A DNA stretch of 52,582 nt, from contig NZ_JAOASO010000065.1 in assembly GCF_030158645.1 (NCBI RefSeq), positions 1 through 52,582 of the forward strand, in the 5' to 3' direction. The notes below the pieces were generated by a model that saw only the letters and a list, made by a program, of their open reading frames with translations, was not told the origin of the DNA and ran no database searches. The position numbers and the translations under genes were made by a program. This DNA is from Hydrogenophaga sp. GTDB lineage: Bacteria > Pseudomonadota > Gammaproteobacteria > Burkholderiales > Burkholderiaceae_C. Below, in pieces: positions 28,500-37,329 of the stretch (position 1 is its first letter; every line of letters begins with the position of its first letter).

Positions 28500-30161
28500 A
28501 TGAAACACCTGTTGGACCTGCTCGCGGCCATCGCCCTGCTGGTGTGGGGCACGCACCTCGTTCGCAACGGTGTGTTGCGCGTCTTCGGCAGCAACCTGCG
28601 CCAGGTGCTGGCTGCGAGCATGGGCAACCGTTTCACCGCGGCGCTCTCGGGTCTGGGTGTCACGGCACTGGTGCAATCCAGCACCGCCACCGCCCTCATC
28701 ACCGCCTCGTTCGTGGGCCGCGGCCTGATCGCCCTGCCCGCGGCGCTGGCCGTGATGCTGGGCGCCGACATCGGCACCAGCGTCATGGCGGTGGTGTTTT
28801 CCTTCGACCTGTCGTGGCTCTCGCCGTTGTTCATCTTTCTTGGCGTCACGCTGTTCATCTCGCGCCAGGGCACCTCCGCCGGTGACTTCGGGCGCGTCCT
28901 GATTGGCCTGGGTCTGATGCTGCTGGCCTTGCAACTGATCTCGGGCGCCACGAACGTGCTCACGCAGAACCCGGCGGTGCAGCTCATGCTGGAGTCGCTC
29001 ACCAGCGACCGTTTGCTGGAAATCCTGCTCGGCGCCGCGCTCGCCGTGGTGGCCTATTCGAGCCTCGCGGTGGTGCTGCTGGCCTCCTCGCTCGCGCTGC
29101 AGGTGGTGGGGCTCGACGTGGCGTTGGGCATCGTGCTGGGCGCCAACCTGGGCAGCGGACTGCTGGCCGTGATCACCACGGCCAAGTCGGGCGTGAGCAC
29201 GCGCCAGGTGCCGCTGGGCAACCTGCTGTTCAAGGTGTTCGGTGTGGCGATTGCCATCTGGCTGATCCCCATCTGGGTGCGTTTCATGCAGCCGCTGGTG
29301 CCGGACCCGGCCACGCTCACCGTGCTGTTCCACCTGAGCTTCAACCTCATGGTGGGCGCGGTGTTCATCGGCCTCACGCAGCCGGTGGCCAGGCTGGTGG
29401 AGCGGCTGCTGCCGCTGCAGGCCAACAAGGGTCCGCTGGACCGGCCCAACCACCTCGACCCGTCGGCCTTGGCCACGCCCTCGCTGGCCATTTCATGCGC
29501 TGCGCGCGAGGCCATGCACCAGGCCGATGTGGTGGAGACCATGCTGCGCGGTGTGGTCACGGTGATCAAGACCAACGACCTGAAGCTCGCACAAGACCTG
29601 CGCAAGCTCGACGACACGGTGGATGGCCTGTACTCGTCGATCAAGTACTACCTCACCAAGATCTCGCGCCAGCAGCTCAGCGAAGCCGAGAGCCGGCGCT
29701 GGACCGACATCATCAGCTTCACGATCAACATGGAGCAGATCGGCGACACGGTGGAGCGCGTGCTGCTCGACATCGAAGACAAGAAGATCCGAAAGGGCCG
29801 CGACTTCTCCGAGGCCGGCATGGCCGAGATCACCGAGCTCCATGCGCGCCTGATCGACAACCTGCGCCTGGGCATGAGCGTGTTCCTCAACGGCAACGTG
29901 CGCGACGCGCAGCGCCTGCTCGAAGAAAAGGTTCGTTTTCGCAACATGGAGCGCGCCTACGCAGCCACCCACCTTGACCGCCTCTCGGGTCTGAGCCAGC
30001 AGAGCATGGACACCAGCGCGCTGCACCTCGATCTGATCAGCGACTTGAAGCGCATCAACTCGCACATCTGCTCGATCGCCTACCCCATTCTCGACAGTGC
30101 GGGCGTGCTCGCGCCGAGCCGTTTGCGCGAACCACCGCCGGCCGACGTGAGCCGCCTCTGA
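28500..30161 (+). CDS. Na/Pi cotransporter family protein with C-terminal PhoU-like domain
   Basis: 553-residue membrane protein of the NptA/YjbB family, thought to move phosphate with sodium, in some members as an exporter. Two inverted PNaS repeats: the first holds the hallmark ALVQSSTATALITASFVG (about 59-76), the second AYSSLAVVLLASSLAL. About nine membrane helices end near residue 305. A cytoplasmic PhoU-like helical domain follows (about 340-535, EAMHQADVVETMLRG, ISFTINMEQIGDTVERVLLDIEDKK). Right after the stop is a perfect 16-base palindrome (30161-30176) without a T run. The 91 bases to the next gene hold nothing else. Confidence 0.9.
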   Translation: MKHLLDLLAAIALLVWGTHLVRNGVLRVFGSNLRQVLAASMGNRFTAALSGLGVTALVQSSTATALITASFVGRGLIALPAALAVMLGADIGTSVMAVVFSFDLSWLSPLFIFLGVTLFISRQGTSAGDFGRVLIGLGLMLLALQLISGATNVLTQNPAVQLMLESLTSDRLLEILLGAALAVVAYSSLAVVLLASSLALQVVGLDVALGIVLGANLGSGLLAVITTAKSGVSTRQVPLGNLLFKVFGVAIAIWLIPIWVRFMQPLVPDPATLTVLFHLSFNLMVGAVFIGLTQPVARLVERLLPLQANKGPLDRPNHLDPSALATPSLAISCAAREAMHQADVVETMLRGVVTVIKTNDLKLAQDLRKLDDTVDGLYSSIKYYLTKISRQQLSEAESRRWTDIISFTINMEQIGDTVERVLLDIEDKKIRKGRDFSEAGMAEITELHARLIDNLRLGMSVFLNGNVRDAQRLLEEKVRFRNMERAYAATHLDRLSGLSQQSMDTSALHLDLISDLKRINSHICSIAYPILDSAGVLAPSRLREPPPADVSRL

Positions 30162-30252
30162 CGGCCCGCGGGCCGTGCCGGGCAAGGCTGTGAAATGAAG
30201 GGTGCTGTGCTACGCTGACCCTCCATTTCGCGACCCGACAGGAGACAACAAC

Positions 30253-31401
30253 ATGCCCGGACTGCTGCCCCACATCGACCCCGACGGCCTGCTCGAGTTT
30301 TCGGTGGTCTACACCGACCGCGCGCTCAACCACATGTCCAGACGCTTCCAGGGCGTGATGACCGACATCTCGGCCATGCTCAAGCGGGTGTACGGCGCGC
30401 ACTCGGCCGTGCTGGTGCCCGGCAGCGGCACCTTCGGCATGGAGTCGGTGGCACGGCAGTTTGCCCACGGCAAACACGTGCTCGTGATCCGCAACGGCTG
30501 GTTCAGCTACCGCTGGACGCAGATCTTCGAGATGGGGAGCATCCCCGCCAGCCACACGGTGGTGAAGGCGCGGCGCACCGGCGCCGGCGCACAAGCACCC
30601 TGGGCTCCGGCACCGATTGACGAGGTGGTGACCACCATCGCACGCGAGAAGCCCGCGCTGGTGTTTGCGCCCCACGTGGAAACCTCGGCGGGCATGATCC
30701 TGCCCGACGGCTACCTCAAGGCCGTCAGCGACGCGGTGCACGCGGTGGGTGGCTTGTTCGTGCTCGACTGCATCGCCTCGGGTGCGATGTGGGTCGACAT
30801 GAAAGCCACGGGTGTTGACGTCCTGATCTCGGCGCCACAAAAGGGCTGGAGCAGTTCGCCCTGCTGCGCCATGGTGATGCTCAGCGAGCGCGCACGGGTC
30901 GCCATCGATGCCACGCAGAGCACCACGTTTGCGATGGACCTGAAGAAGTGGCTGCAGATCATGGAGACCTACGAAGGCGGCGGCCACGCGTACCACACCA
31001 CCTTGCCCACGGATGCTTTGGTGCGCCTGCGCGAGACGATGGTGGAGACCGAGGCCTATGGCTACGAGCGCGTGCGGCAGGAGCAGATCGCACTGGGCAC
31101 GCAGGTTCGCGCGCTGCTGGAGCGCAACGGTTTCCCCAGCGTGGCGACGTCGGGGTTTCAGGCGCCGGGTGTGGTGGTGAGCTACACCACCGACCCGGAG
31201 ATCCAGTCGAGCAAGAAATTTCTGGCGGTGGGTTTGCAAACCGCTGCGGGGGTGCCGCTGCAGTGCGACGAAGGCCCGGATTTCAAGACCTTCCGCATCG
31301 GTCTCTTCGGACTGGACAAGTGGCACGACGTGCCTTCGACCTTGCAGCATCTTGAGCAGGCTTTGGCGGAGGTGGCGCCTCGGCAGGCGCAGCCCGCCTG
31401 A
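30253..31401 (+). CDS. Class V aminotransferase (alanine-glyoxylate / serine-pyruvate type)
   Basis: PLP-dependent enzyme of 382 residues. The cofactor Lys is in ISAPQKGWSSSPCCAMVML (about residue 198). VFAPHVETSAGMILPDGYL and FVLDCIASGAMWVDM, with the Asp that contacts the pyridine nitrogen, match the alanine-glyoxylate aminotransferase family. GGAG lies eight bases before ATG 30253. It stands alone, followed by a palindromic repeat. The true amino donor and acceptor cannot be assigned from sequence. Confidence 0.88.
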   Translation: MPGLLPHIDPDGLLEFSVVYTDRALNHMSRRFQGVMTDISAMLKRVYGAHSAVLVPGSGTFGMESVARQFAHGKHVLVIRNGWFSYRWTQIFEMGSIPASHTVVKARRTGAGAQAPWAPAPIDEVVTTIAREKPALVFAPHVETSAGMILPDGYLKAVSDAVHAVGGLFVLDCIASGAMWVDMKATGVDVLISAPQKGWSSSPCCAMVMLSERARVAIDATQSTTFAMDLKKWLQIMETYEGGGHAYHTTLPTDALVRLRETMVETEAYGYERVRQEQIALGTQVRALLERNGFPSVATSGFQAPGVVVSYTTDPEIQSSKKFLAVGLQTAAGVPLQCDEGPDFKTFRIGLFGLDKWHDVPSTLQHLEQALAEVAPRQAQPA

Positions 31402-31458
31402 ACTGTTCTGCTGGGTTCTTTGCTCGCTACGCATCGCGGGCAACGACCTCGCGGGCTC

Positions 31459-31547
31459 GGGGCATGGGGTGAGCGACGCAGCGAAATCAAGGAGGAGCCG
31501 GCACCAGCCGGCGGGGGACATTCGCGGAGTCGGTTACCCCATGCTCC
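31459..31547 (+). repeat. Covarying palindromic element, copy A
   Basis: The core 31478-31528 reads GCAGCGAAATCAAGGAGGA, then hairpin GCCGGC-ACCA-GCCGGC, then GGGGGACATTCGCGGA. It is flanked by complementary arms (31459-31477 and 31529-31547, 19 bases with one mismatch and two G-T pairs). The same core occurs at 38232-38281 (inverted) and 38370-38420. It lies in the 176-base convergent gap between the aminotransferase and the quinone oxidoreductase. Confidence 0.88.
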
Positions 31548-31577
31548 AAGGCAACCGACAACGCAGGCACGAAGAAC

Positions 31578-32573
31578 TCAGGGCAACAAAACTGTGCAAC
31601 CCGTGGTCGAGCGAGCCTCAAGACTCTCATGCGCCTTGCGCACATCGGTCAGCGCAAAACGCTGGTCGATGCGGATCTTCACCTGATGGCCTTCGACCAT
31701 CGCGAACAGATCGTCGGCCATGGCCTGCGTGCGTTCGCGGCTGGTGATGTGCGAGAACAAGGTCTGGCGCGTCATGTAGAGCGAACCCTTGGGGCCGAGG
31801 ATGCCGGGCGCAAACGGCGCCACCGGGCCGGACGCGTTGCCGAAGCTGGCCATGAGACCGAAGGGGCGCAGGCAGTCGAGTGACTTCTCGAAGGTGTCCT
31901 TGCCCACCGAGTCGTACACCACCTTCACGCCCTGGCCGCCTGTGATCTCCTTCACCCGAGCCGCAAAGTCTTCCGTGCGGTAGTTGATGGCGTGGCTGGC
32001 GCCGTGTTCCAGGGCCAGCTTGCATTTGTCGTCCGAGCCGGCCGTGCCGATGAGCTGCAGGCCCAGCGCCTTGGCCCACTGGCAGGCGATCAGGCCCACG
32101 CCACCGGCCGCGGCGTGGAACAGCACGAAGTCGCCCGGCTCCAGGCCTTCGACCGGGCGGCAGCGCTTGAGCAGGTACTGCGCGGTCAGGCCCTTGAGCA
32201 TCATGGCCGCGCCGGTCTCGAAGTCGATCGCGTCGGGCAACTGGCACACGTTCATGGCCGGCATCACGCGCACGTCGCAGTAGCTGCCGGGCGGGTTGGC
32301 CGCATAGGCCGCGCGGTCGCCGGCCTTGAGGTGCGTCACGCCCTCGCCCACCGCCTCGATCACGCCGGCACCTTCCATGCCCAGCGCCAACGGCATCTGG
32401 AAGGGGTAGAGGCCGCTGCGCTGGTAGACGTCGATGTAGTTCAGACCGATGGCGTGGTGGCGGATGCGCACCTGGCCGGGTCCGGGCTCGCCCACGCTCA
32501 CGGTGTCGATGACCAGCTGCTCGGGGCCGCCAGCGGCGTGGATGCGCACGGCGCGCGATTCTTGTGTGCTCAT
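31578..32573 (-). CDS. Zinc-independent quinone oxidoreductase (NADPH, MDR superfamily)
   Basis: 331 residues, QOR subfamily of the medium-chain dehydrogenase family: N-terminal catalytic domain with HHAIGLNYIDVYQRSGLYP, then Rossmann fold with FHAAAGGVGLIACQWAKALG. The zinc-binding Cys/His residues of alcohol dehydrogenases are absent. It reduces quinones or enones with NADPH. ATG 32573 (MSTQESRAV) has GAGGAG seven bases upstream. It is divergent from the EamA gene at 32699. Confidence 0.92.
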   Translation of the reverse strand: MSTQESRAVRIHAAGGPEQLVIDTVSVGEPGPGQVRIRHHAIGLNYIDVYQRSGLYPFQMPLALGMEGAGVIEAVGEGVTHLKAGDRAAYAANPPGSYCDVRVMPAMNVCQLPDAIDFETGAAMMLKGLTAQYLLKRCRPVEGLEPGDFVLFHAAAGGVGLIACQWAKALGLQLIGTAGSDDKCKLALEHGASHAINYRTEDFAARVKEITGGQGVKVVYDSVGKDTFEKSLDCLRPFGLMASFGNASGPVAPFAPGILGPKGSLYMTRQTLFSHITSRERTQAMADDLFAMVEGHQVKIRIDQRFALTDVRKAHESLEARSTTGCTVLLP

Positions 32574-32698
32574 GAAAAGTCTCCTCGTTGTGGAATCAAA
32601 CCCTGCGAATGCTGCCACGAATGTGCCCGATCGCCTGCGCGACAGCGCTTCGCCCCCGTGCCGCAGGCGGACAAGCCCGGGTTGCTACAGTCCAGCCG

Positions 32699-33634
32699 AT
32701 GTCCTCTCCCCCCGCTCACCGCCTCACGCCCGCCACGCTCGCCCTGCTGCTGATTCCGCCGCTCATGTGGGCGGGCAACGCTGTCGTGGGGCGCCTCATG
32801 CAGGGTGTGGTGCCGCCGGTCACGCTCAACTTTCTGCGCTGGGTGCTGGCCCTGCTGATGCTGCTGCCGGTGGCCGGCTGGGTGCTGCGCCCGGGCAGTG
32901 GCCTGTGGGCCCACTGGCGGCGTTTCGCCCTGCTCGGCCTGCTGGGGGTGGGCATGTACAACTCGCTGCAGTACATGGCGCTCAAGACATCCACGCCGCT
33001 CAACGTGACGCTGGTGGCGTCGAGCATTCCAGTGTGGATGCTGATCATGGGACGCGTGCTGTACGGCGTGGCCATCACGCGGCGCGCGGCGGTCGGGGCC
33101 TTTATGTCCCTCTGCGGTGTGGTGGTGGTGATCGCGCGCGGCGATCTCGGAGGGCTGTTGTCGGTGCAGCTGGTGCCGGGTGATCTGCTGGTGTTGCTGG
33201 CCGCGCTGGCCTGGGCCTGGTACAGCTGGCTGCTGGCGCGCCCCCCAGCCAACGAACCCGCAGCCATCAAGGCCGACTGGGCCGCCTTTTTGCTGGCGCA
33301 AATGGTGTTCGGCCTGGTCTGGTCGGGGGCATTCACAGCCGCCGAGTGGATCACGCTGCCCGCATTGCCGGCGGGCCAGAGTGCCATCCAGTGGGGTTGG
33401 CCGCTGGTGGCCGGGCTGTTGTTTGTGGCGGTCGGCCCGTCGCTGCTGGCCTACCGCAGTTGGGGCGCGGCCGTGGCCCGCGTGGGCCCGGCCACGGCCA
33501 GCGTGTTCTCCAACCTCACGCCCCTGTTTGCTGCGCTGATGTCGGCCACGCTCTTGCGCGAGCCGCCCCAGCTCTACCACCTCGCCGGCTTTGTGTTGAT
33601 CGTGGGCGGGATTCTGGTTTCGTCTCGGCGCTAG
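32699..33634 (+). CDS. EamA/DMT-family transporter
   Basis: 311-residue inner-membrane protein with ten predicted helices in two EamA repeats; the first repeat includes LLIPPLMWAGNAVVGRL and ALKTSTPLNVTLVASSIPVW. Members export amino acids, metabolites or drugs; the substrate here is unknown. ATG 32699 (MSSPPAHRL) is the start nearest the first helix. TACAGT (32686-32691) ends seven bases before it and no ribosome binding site is visible, so the mRNA may be leaderless. The related gene at 34551-35468 is not its tandem duplicate. Confidence 0.87.
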   Translation: MSSPPAHRLTPATLALLLIPPLMWAGNAVVGRLMQGVVPPVTLNFLRWVLALLMLLPVAGWVLRPGSGLWAHWRRFALLGLLGVGMYNSLQYMALKTSTPLNVTLVASSIPVWMLIMGRVLYGVAITRRAAVGAFMSLCGVVVVIARGDLGGLLSVQLVPGDLLVLLAALAWAWYSWLLARPPANEPAAIKADWAAFLLAQMVFGLVWSGAFTAAEWITLPALPAGQSAIQWGWPLVAGLLFVAVGPSLLAYRSWGAAVARVGPATASVFSNLTPLFAALMSATLLREPPQLYHLAGFVLIVGGILVSSRR

Positions 33635-33635
33635 A

Positions 33636-33721
33636 GACGATCCGGCGCCGGGCCGCCCCAAGCCGGATCAGCCCCCTCGGGGGGCAGCGGACCTCGCGCA
33701 GCGGGGGAGCGTGGGGGCCCT
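33636..33721. repeat. GC-rich extragenic repeat, copy 2 (inverted)
   Basis: The inverse orientation of the element at 16157-16248: GCCCCAAGCCGG, a CCCCCTCGGGGGG hairpin (33672-33684), then GCAGCGGG and G-rich tracts. The outer hairpin arms GATCCGGC (33639-33646) and GCCGGATC (33662-33669) replace GATGCC/GGCATC of copy 1, so pairing is kept while sequence differs. It occupies the convergent gap between EamA and SDR genes. Confidence 0.65.
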
Positions 33722-33728
33722 TGGTTCT

Positions 33729-34526
33729 TCAGAAAGTGCCGGGATAGGCCCCACCATCGGCCAGCACGTTCTGGCCGGTGATGTAACCCGCGTGCACGCT
33801 GCAGAGAAACGCGCAGATCGCGCCGAACTCTTCGGACGTGCCGAAGCGTTTGGCCGGGATGCCCTTGCGCCGCGCATCGGCGATTGCGTCCACCGACTGG
33901 CCGGTTTTCTCGGCGGCGCCGGCCAGCGTGGTCTTGAGGCGGTCGGTGTCGAAGGCGCCGGGCAGCAGGTTGTTCACCGTCACGCCCTGCGCGGCCAGCG
34001 GGCTGCGCGCCACGCCGGCCACGAAGCCGGTGAGGCCGCTGCGCGCGCCGTTGGACAGGCCCAGGATGTCGATCGGCGCCTTCACCGCGCCCGAGGTGAT
34101 GTTGATGATGCGACCGAAGCCGCGCTGCGCCATGCCGTCCACCGTGGCCTTGATGAGCTCGATGGGCGTGAGCATGTTGGCGTCGATGGCCTTGATCCAC
34201 ACGTCGCGGTCCCAGGCGCGGAAGTCGCCCGGGGGCGGGCCACCCGCGTTGTTGACCACGATGTCGAAGGCGGTGCCGGGTCCGCCCGCCACCGACAGCG
34301 CAGCCGCACGGCCCTCGGGCGTGGTGATGTCGGCGGCCACTGCCAGCACCGTCACGCCGGGTGCGGCGGCCTGCAGCGCCTTGGCGGCAGCTTCCAGGTC
34401 GCGCGCACCGCGCGCCACCATCACCACGTGCGCGCCTTCGGCCGCCAGCGCCTGCGCGCAGCCCAGCCCCAGGCCCTTGCTCGCGCCACACACCAGCGCC
34501 CATTTGCCCTTGATACCCAGATCCAT
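33729..34526 (-). CDS. Atypical short-chain dehydrogenase/reductase-like protein
   Basis: 265 residues with the classical SDR fold: cofactor loop CGASKGLGLG (13-20 region), NNAGG (92-96) and ITSG with Ser145. The catalytic YxxxK is missing: at the expected spacing (Ser145 plus 13) the sequence is S158-N-G-A-R162. This matches an SDR-like subgroup related to 3-oxoacyl-ACP reductases that lacks a perfect catalytic tetrad. Reductase activity is therefore uncertain. AGGAG precedes ATG 34526. It is 24 bases after the EamA gene on the same strand, so probably cotranscribed. Confidence 0.87.
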   Translation of the reverse strand: MDLGIKGKWALVCGASKGLGLGCAQALAAEGAHVVMVARGARDLEAAAKALQAAAPGVTVLAVAADITTPEGRAAALSVAGGPGTAFDIVVNNAGGPPPGDFRAWDRDVWIKAIDANMLTPIELIKATVDGMAQRGFGRIINITSGAVKAPIDILGLSNGARSGLTGFVAGVARSPLAAQGVTVNNLLPGAFDTDRLKTTLAGAAEKTGQSVDAIADARRKGIPAKRFGTSEEFGAICAFLCSVHAGYITGQNVLADGGAYPGTF

Positions 34527-34550
34527 GAAAAGTCTCCTGTAAAAAATCGA

Positions 34551-35468
34551 TCAGCTGGCGCGGCCAAAGCGCGTCACCAGAAACACACCCGAGAGCACGA
34601 GCACCGTGCCCACCACGATCCAGCCGTTGAACGGCTCGCCGAGAATCACCACGCCCATGACGATGGTCGACATCGGGCCGACCATGCCGGTCTGCGCCGT
34701 CAGACCCGAACCGATGCGCTCGATCGCCATCATCACCATGAGCACCGGTGCAAACGTGCACAGCGTGGCGTTGAGCACCGAGAGCCAGATCACCTCGGGC
34801 GCCACCAGCGCAGCGCTCATGGGACGCAGCAACACGAACTGCGCCAGACACAACACACACGCCACGCTGGTGGCCAGGCCCACCAGCCGCAGCGAACCCA
34901 GCCGCTGCACCAGTTCACCGCTGTACAGCAGGTAGACGGCGTAGCTGATGGCGCTGCCGAACACCAGCGCGGCACCCAGCAACGCGTCGGGCCCCTGCAG
35001 GCCAGCTTCGTGACCGAACACCACCAGCACCCCGCCGTAACTCACCGCCATGGCCAGTGCCTGCAGGCGGGTGATGCGGCGCTTGTAGATCACCCAGCCG
35101 AGCACCAGCACCAGCGTGGGGTTGAGGTACAGGATGAGCCGCTCCAGGCTTGCGCTGATGTACTGCAGGCCCCAGAAATCCAGAAAGCTGGCGAGGTAGT
35201 AGCCGGTGACACCCAGACCCAGGATGCCCAGCCAGTCGTCGCGCGAGAGTGGTGGCTGGTTCCCTCCACCTTGCCGGTAGGTGGCCCACCAGGCCAGCGC
35301 CAGAAACAGCGGCAGCGCAAACAGCATGCGGTACATGATGAGCGTGACCGCGTCGACACCGTGGCGGTAAGCCAGTTTCACGATGATGGCCTTGCCGCTG
35401 AACGCAATCGAGCCGGCGGCCGCGAGCATCAGTCCGGCGGCGAGGTGGGGCGTGGGAGCGGCGCGCAT
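34551..35468 (-). CDS. EamA/DMT-family transporter
   Basis: 305 residues, ten predicted membrane helices, two EamA repeats (AAAGSIAFSGKAIIVKLAYRHG; GFLGLQ-type segment DFWGLQYISASLERLILYLNPTLV). A probable metabolite exporter of unknown substrate. It is first in a two-gene unit with the atypical SDR. GACAAT (complement of 35475-35480) ends six bases before ATG 35468, and GGAGG directly touches the ATG, an arrangement compatible with a leaderless message. Confidence 0.87.
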   Translation of the reverse strand: MRAAPTPHLAAGLMLAAAGSIAFSGKAIIVKLAYRHGVDAVTLIMYRMLFALPLFLALAWWATYRQGGGNQPPLSRDDWLGILGLGVTGYYLASFLDFWGLQYISASLERLILYLNPTLVLVLGWVIYKRRITRLQALAMAVSYGGVLVVFGHEAGLQGPDALLGAALVFGSAISYAVYLLYSGELVQRLGSLRLVGLATSVACVLCLAQFVLLRPMSAALVAPEVIWLSVLNATLCTFAPVLMVMMAIERIGSGLTAQTGMVGPMSTIVMGVVILGEPFNGWIVVGTVLVLSGVFLVTRFGRAS

Positions 35469-35507
35469 CCTCCGATTGTCGGCAACGACCGACGGGGTTG
35501 ACCCGCC

Positions 35508-37322
35508 TCATTGCACCGGCGGCGTGCAGGCCAGCACCTCGTCCATGGTGGTCAGACCCTCGGCCACCCGCATGGCACCCGCCAGGCGCAGCGGGCGCAT
35601 GCCGTCGGCCACCGCCTGCTTGCGCAGCACGTCCAGGCGCGGCTCGCGGCTGACCTTGTCCTTGAACGACTCGGTGACCGTGAGCAGCTCGTACAGGCCC
35701 ATGCGCCCGCGAAAGCCGGTCATGCGGCAATCGACACAACCCACCGGTTCGTAAGGCCGGTAGCCACCGCTGATTTGCCAGGGCTTGACCAGCTCGGCCA
35801 GCGACTCGCGCGAAGTCGCTGCCTGGGCCTTGTCCTGCTGCGTTTTGCAGGCCGGGCACAGCGTGCGCACCAGGCGCTGCGCCAGCACGCCCAGCACGGT
35901 GGCGTTGATGAGGTAGGGCGGAATGCCGAGCTCCATCAGCCGCATGATGGCGGAGGGCGCGTCGTTGGTGTGCAAGGTGGTGAACACGAGGTGGCCGGTG
36001 AGCGCGGCCTGCACCGCCATCTCGGCGGTGGCCAGATCGCGCACCTCACCCACCATGATGATGTCCGGGTCCTGCCGCATGAGCGCGCGCAGGCCCTGCG
36101 CAAAGTCCAGGTCCAGGTGGGCCTGCACCTGGGTCTGGTTGAAGGCCGGCTCGATCATCTCGATCGGGTCTTCGACCGTGCTCACGTTGACCTCTTCGGT
36201 GGCCAGGCGCTTGAGCGTGGCGTAGAGCGTGGTGGTCTTGCCCGAGCCCGTGGGCCCGGTCACCAGCACGATGCCGTGCGGGTGTTTGGTCAAGGCTTCC
36301 CAGCGCTGCGCGTCGTGCGCGGCAAAGCCCAGCGCGCTCAAGTCTTTCACCGTCGACTCGGGATCGAAGATGCGCATGACGAGCTTCTCGCCAAACGCCG
36401 TGGGCAGGGTGGACAGGCGCATTTCCACTTCTTCGCCGCGCGCACCCGCCACACCGGGGCGCAGCGTCTTGATGCGGCCGTCCTGCGGGCGGCGGCGCTC
36501 CACCACGTCCATGCGGCCGAGCAGCTTGATGCGCGCGGTCATGGCGGTGAGCACGCCGATGGGCATCTGATACACCGGGTGCAGCACGCCGTCGATGCGG
36601 AAGCGGATCACGCCCTGCTCGCGCCGCGGCTCCAGGTGGATGTCGCTGGCGCGCTGGTCAAAGGCGTACTGCCACAGCCAGTCGACCACCTGCACCACGC
36701 CCTGGTCGTTGGCATCGAGCTGTTTGTTGGCCTTGCCCAGCTCCACCAGTTGCTCGAAGCTGCCGAAACCGCCGCTGCTGCCACCGCTCTTGCTGGCCGC
36801 GCGCACCGACTTGGCCAGCGCAAAAAATTCGGCGGTGAAGCTGTTGATGGCCTGCGGGCTGGACAGCACCAGGCGCACGTTGCGCCGCGTCTGGCGCTCC
36901 ACCTCGGGTACCCAGTCGCGAATAAACGGCTCGGCGGTGGCCACCACCACCTCGGTCGGGCTCACCTGCACCGGCAGCACCTTGTGGCGCTCGGCGTAGG
37001 CCGCGCTCATCACGTCGGCCACCTTGCCCACGTCGACCTTGAGCGGATCGATGCGCATGTAGTCCAGCCCGCTGCGCTTGGCCAGCCACTGGGTGAGCAA
37101 CTCCACATCGAGCACATGGCTGTCGGCCTGGCGCGCCATCGCCACCACCGACAGGCGCTGCAGCGGGTGCTGCGCACTGTGCGCCGAAGCGCAGCGCGCC
37201 ACGGTGCGCTCGGCCTCGGCACCCGAGATCACACCGTCGTCCAGCAACCACTGCACCAGCGTTCGCCAGTCCAGTGGACCGTTGTACTCCATCACCTGGG
37301 ACGTTTTGGCGGTGTGTTTCAT
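35508..37322 (-). CDS. GspE/PulE-family type II secretion / type IV pilus assembly ATPase
   Basis: 604-residue hexameric-motor ATPase. N-terminal N1/N2-type domains (to about 200) precede the core: ASDIHLEPRREQGVIRFRIDG, Walker A VTGPTGSGKTTTLYA, Asp box (STVEDPIE), Walker B DPDIIMVGEVRD, His box HLVFTTLHTNDAPSA. A zinc-binding pair CPAC... CVDC follows. No pilus or secretion genes flank it, so its machine is elsewhere. ATG 37322 (MKHTAKTSQV) lies eight bases after the preceding gene's stop without a ribosome binding site, suggesting coupling. An in-frame ATG 15 bases earlier is an alternative. Confidence 0.9.
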   Translation of the reverse strand: MKHTAKTSQVMEYNGPLDWRTLVQWLLDDGVISGAEAERTVARCASAHSAQHPLQRLSVVAMARQADSHVLDVELLTQWLAKRSGLDYMRIDPLKVDVGKVADVMSAAYAERHKVLPVQVSPTEVVVATAEPFIRDWVPEVERQTRRNVRLVLSSPQAINSFTAEFFALAKSVRAASKSGGSSGGFGSFEQLVELGKANKQLDANDQGVVQVVDWLWQYAFDQRASDIHLEPRREQGVIRFRIDGVLHPVYQMPIGVLTAMTARIKLLGRMDVVERRRPQDGRIKTLRPGVAGARGEEVEMRLSTLPTAFGEKLVMRIFDPESTVKDLSALGFAAHDAQRWEALTKHPHGIVLVTGPTGSGKTTTLYATLKRLATEEVNVSTVEDPIEMIEPAFNQTQVQAHLDLDFAQGLRALMRQDPDIIMVGEVRDLATAEMAVQAALTGHLVFTTLHTNDAPSAIMRLMELGIPPYLINATVLGVLAQRLVRTLCPACKTQQDKAQAATSRESLAELVKPWQISGGYRPYEPVGCVDCRMTGFRGRMGLYELLTVTESFKDKVSREPRLDVLRKQAVADGMRPLRLAGAMRVAEGLTTMDEVLACTPPVQ

Positions 37323-37329
37323 GGTCGAT

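Noticed and set aside
31459..31547. Integron attC site
   Set aside because: The palindrome length is suggestive, but the RYYYAAC/GTTRRRY core sites and extrahelical bases are absent. There is no integrase, and the conserved portion is in the centre rather than at the ends.
31459..31547. Ordinary intrinsic terminator
   Set aside because: There is no T run on either side, and the conserved unpaired strands are not explained by termination alone.
32699..35468. Recent tandem duplication of EamA transporter genes
   Set aside because: The two proteins differ strongly in sequence and lie on opposite strands with other genes between them; they are old paralogues.
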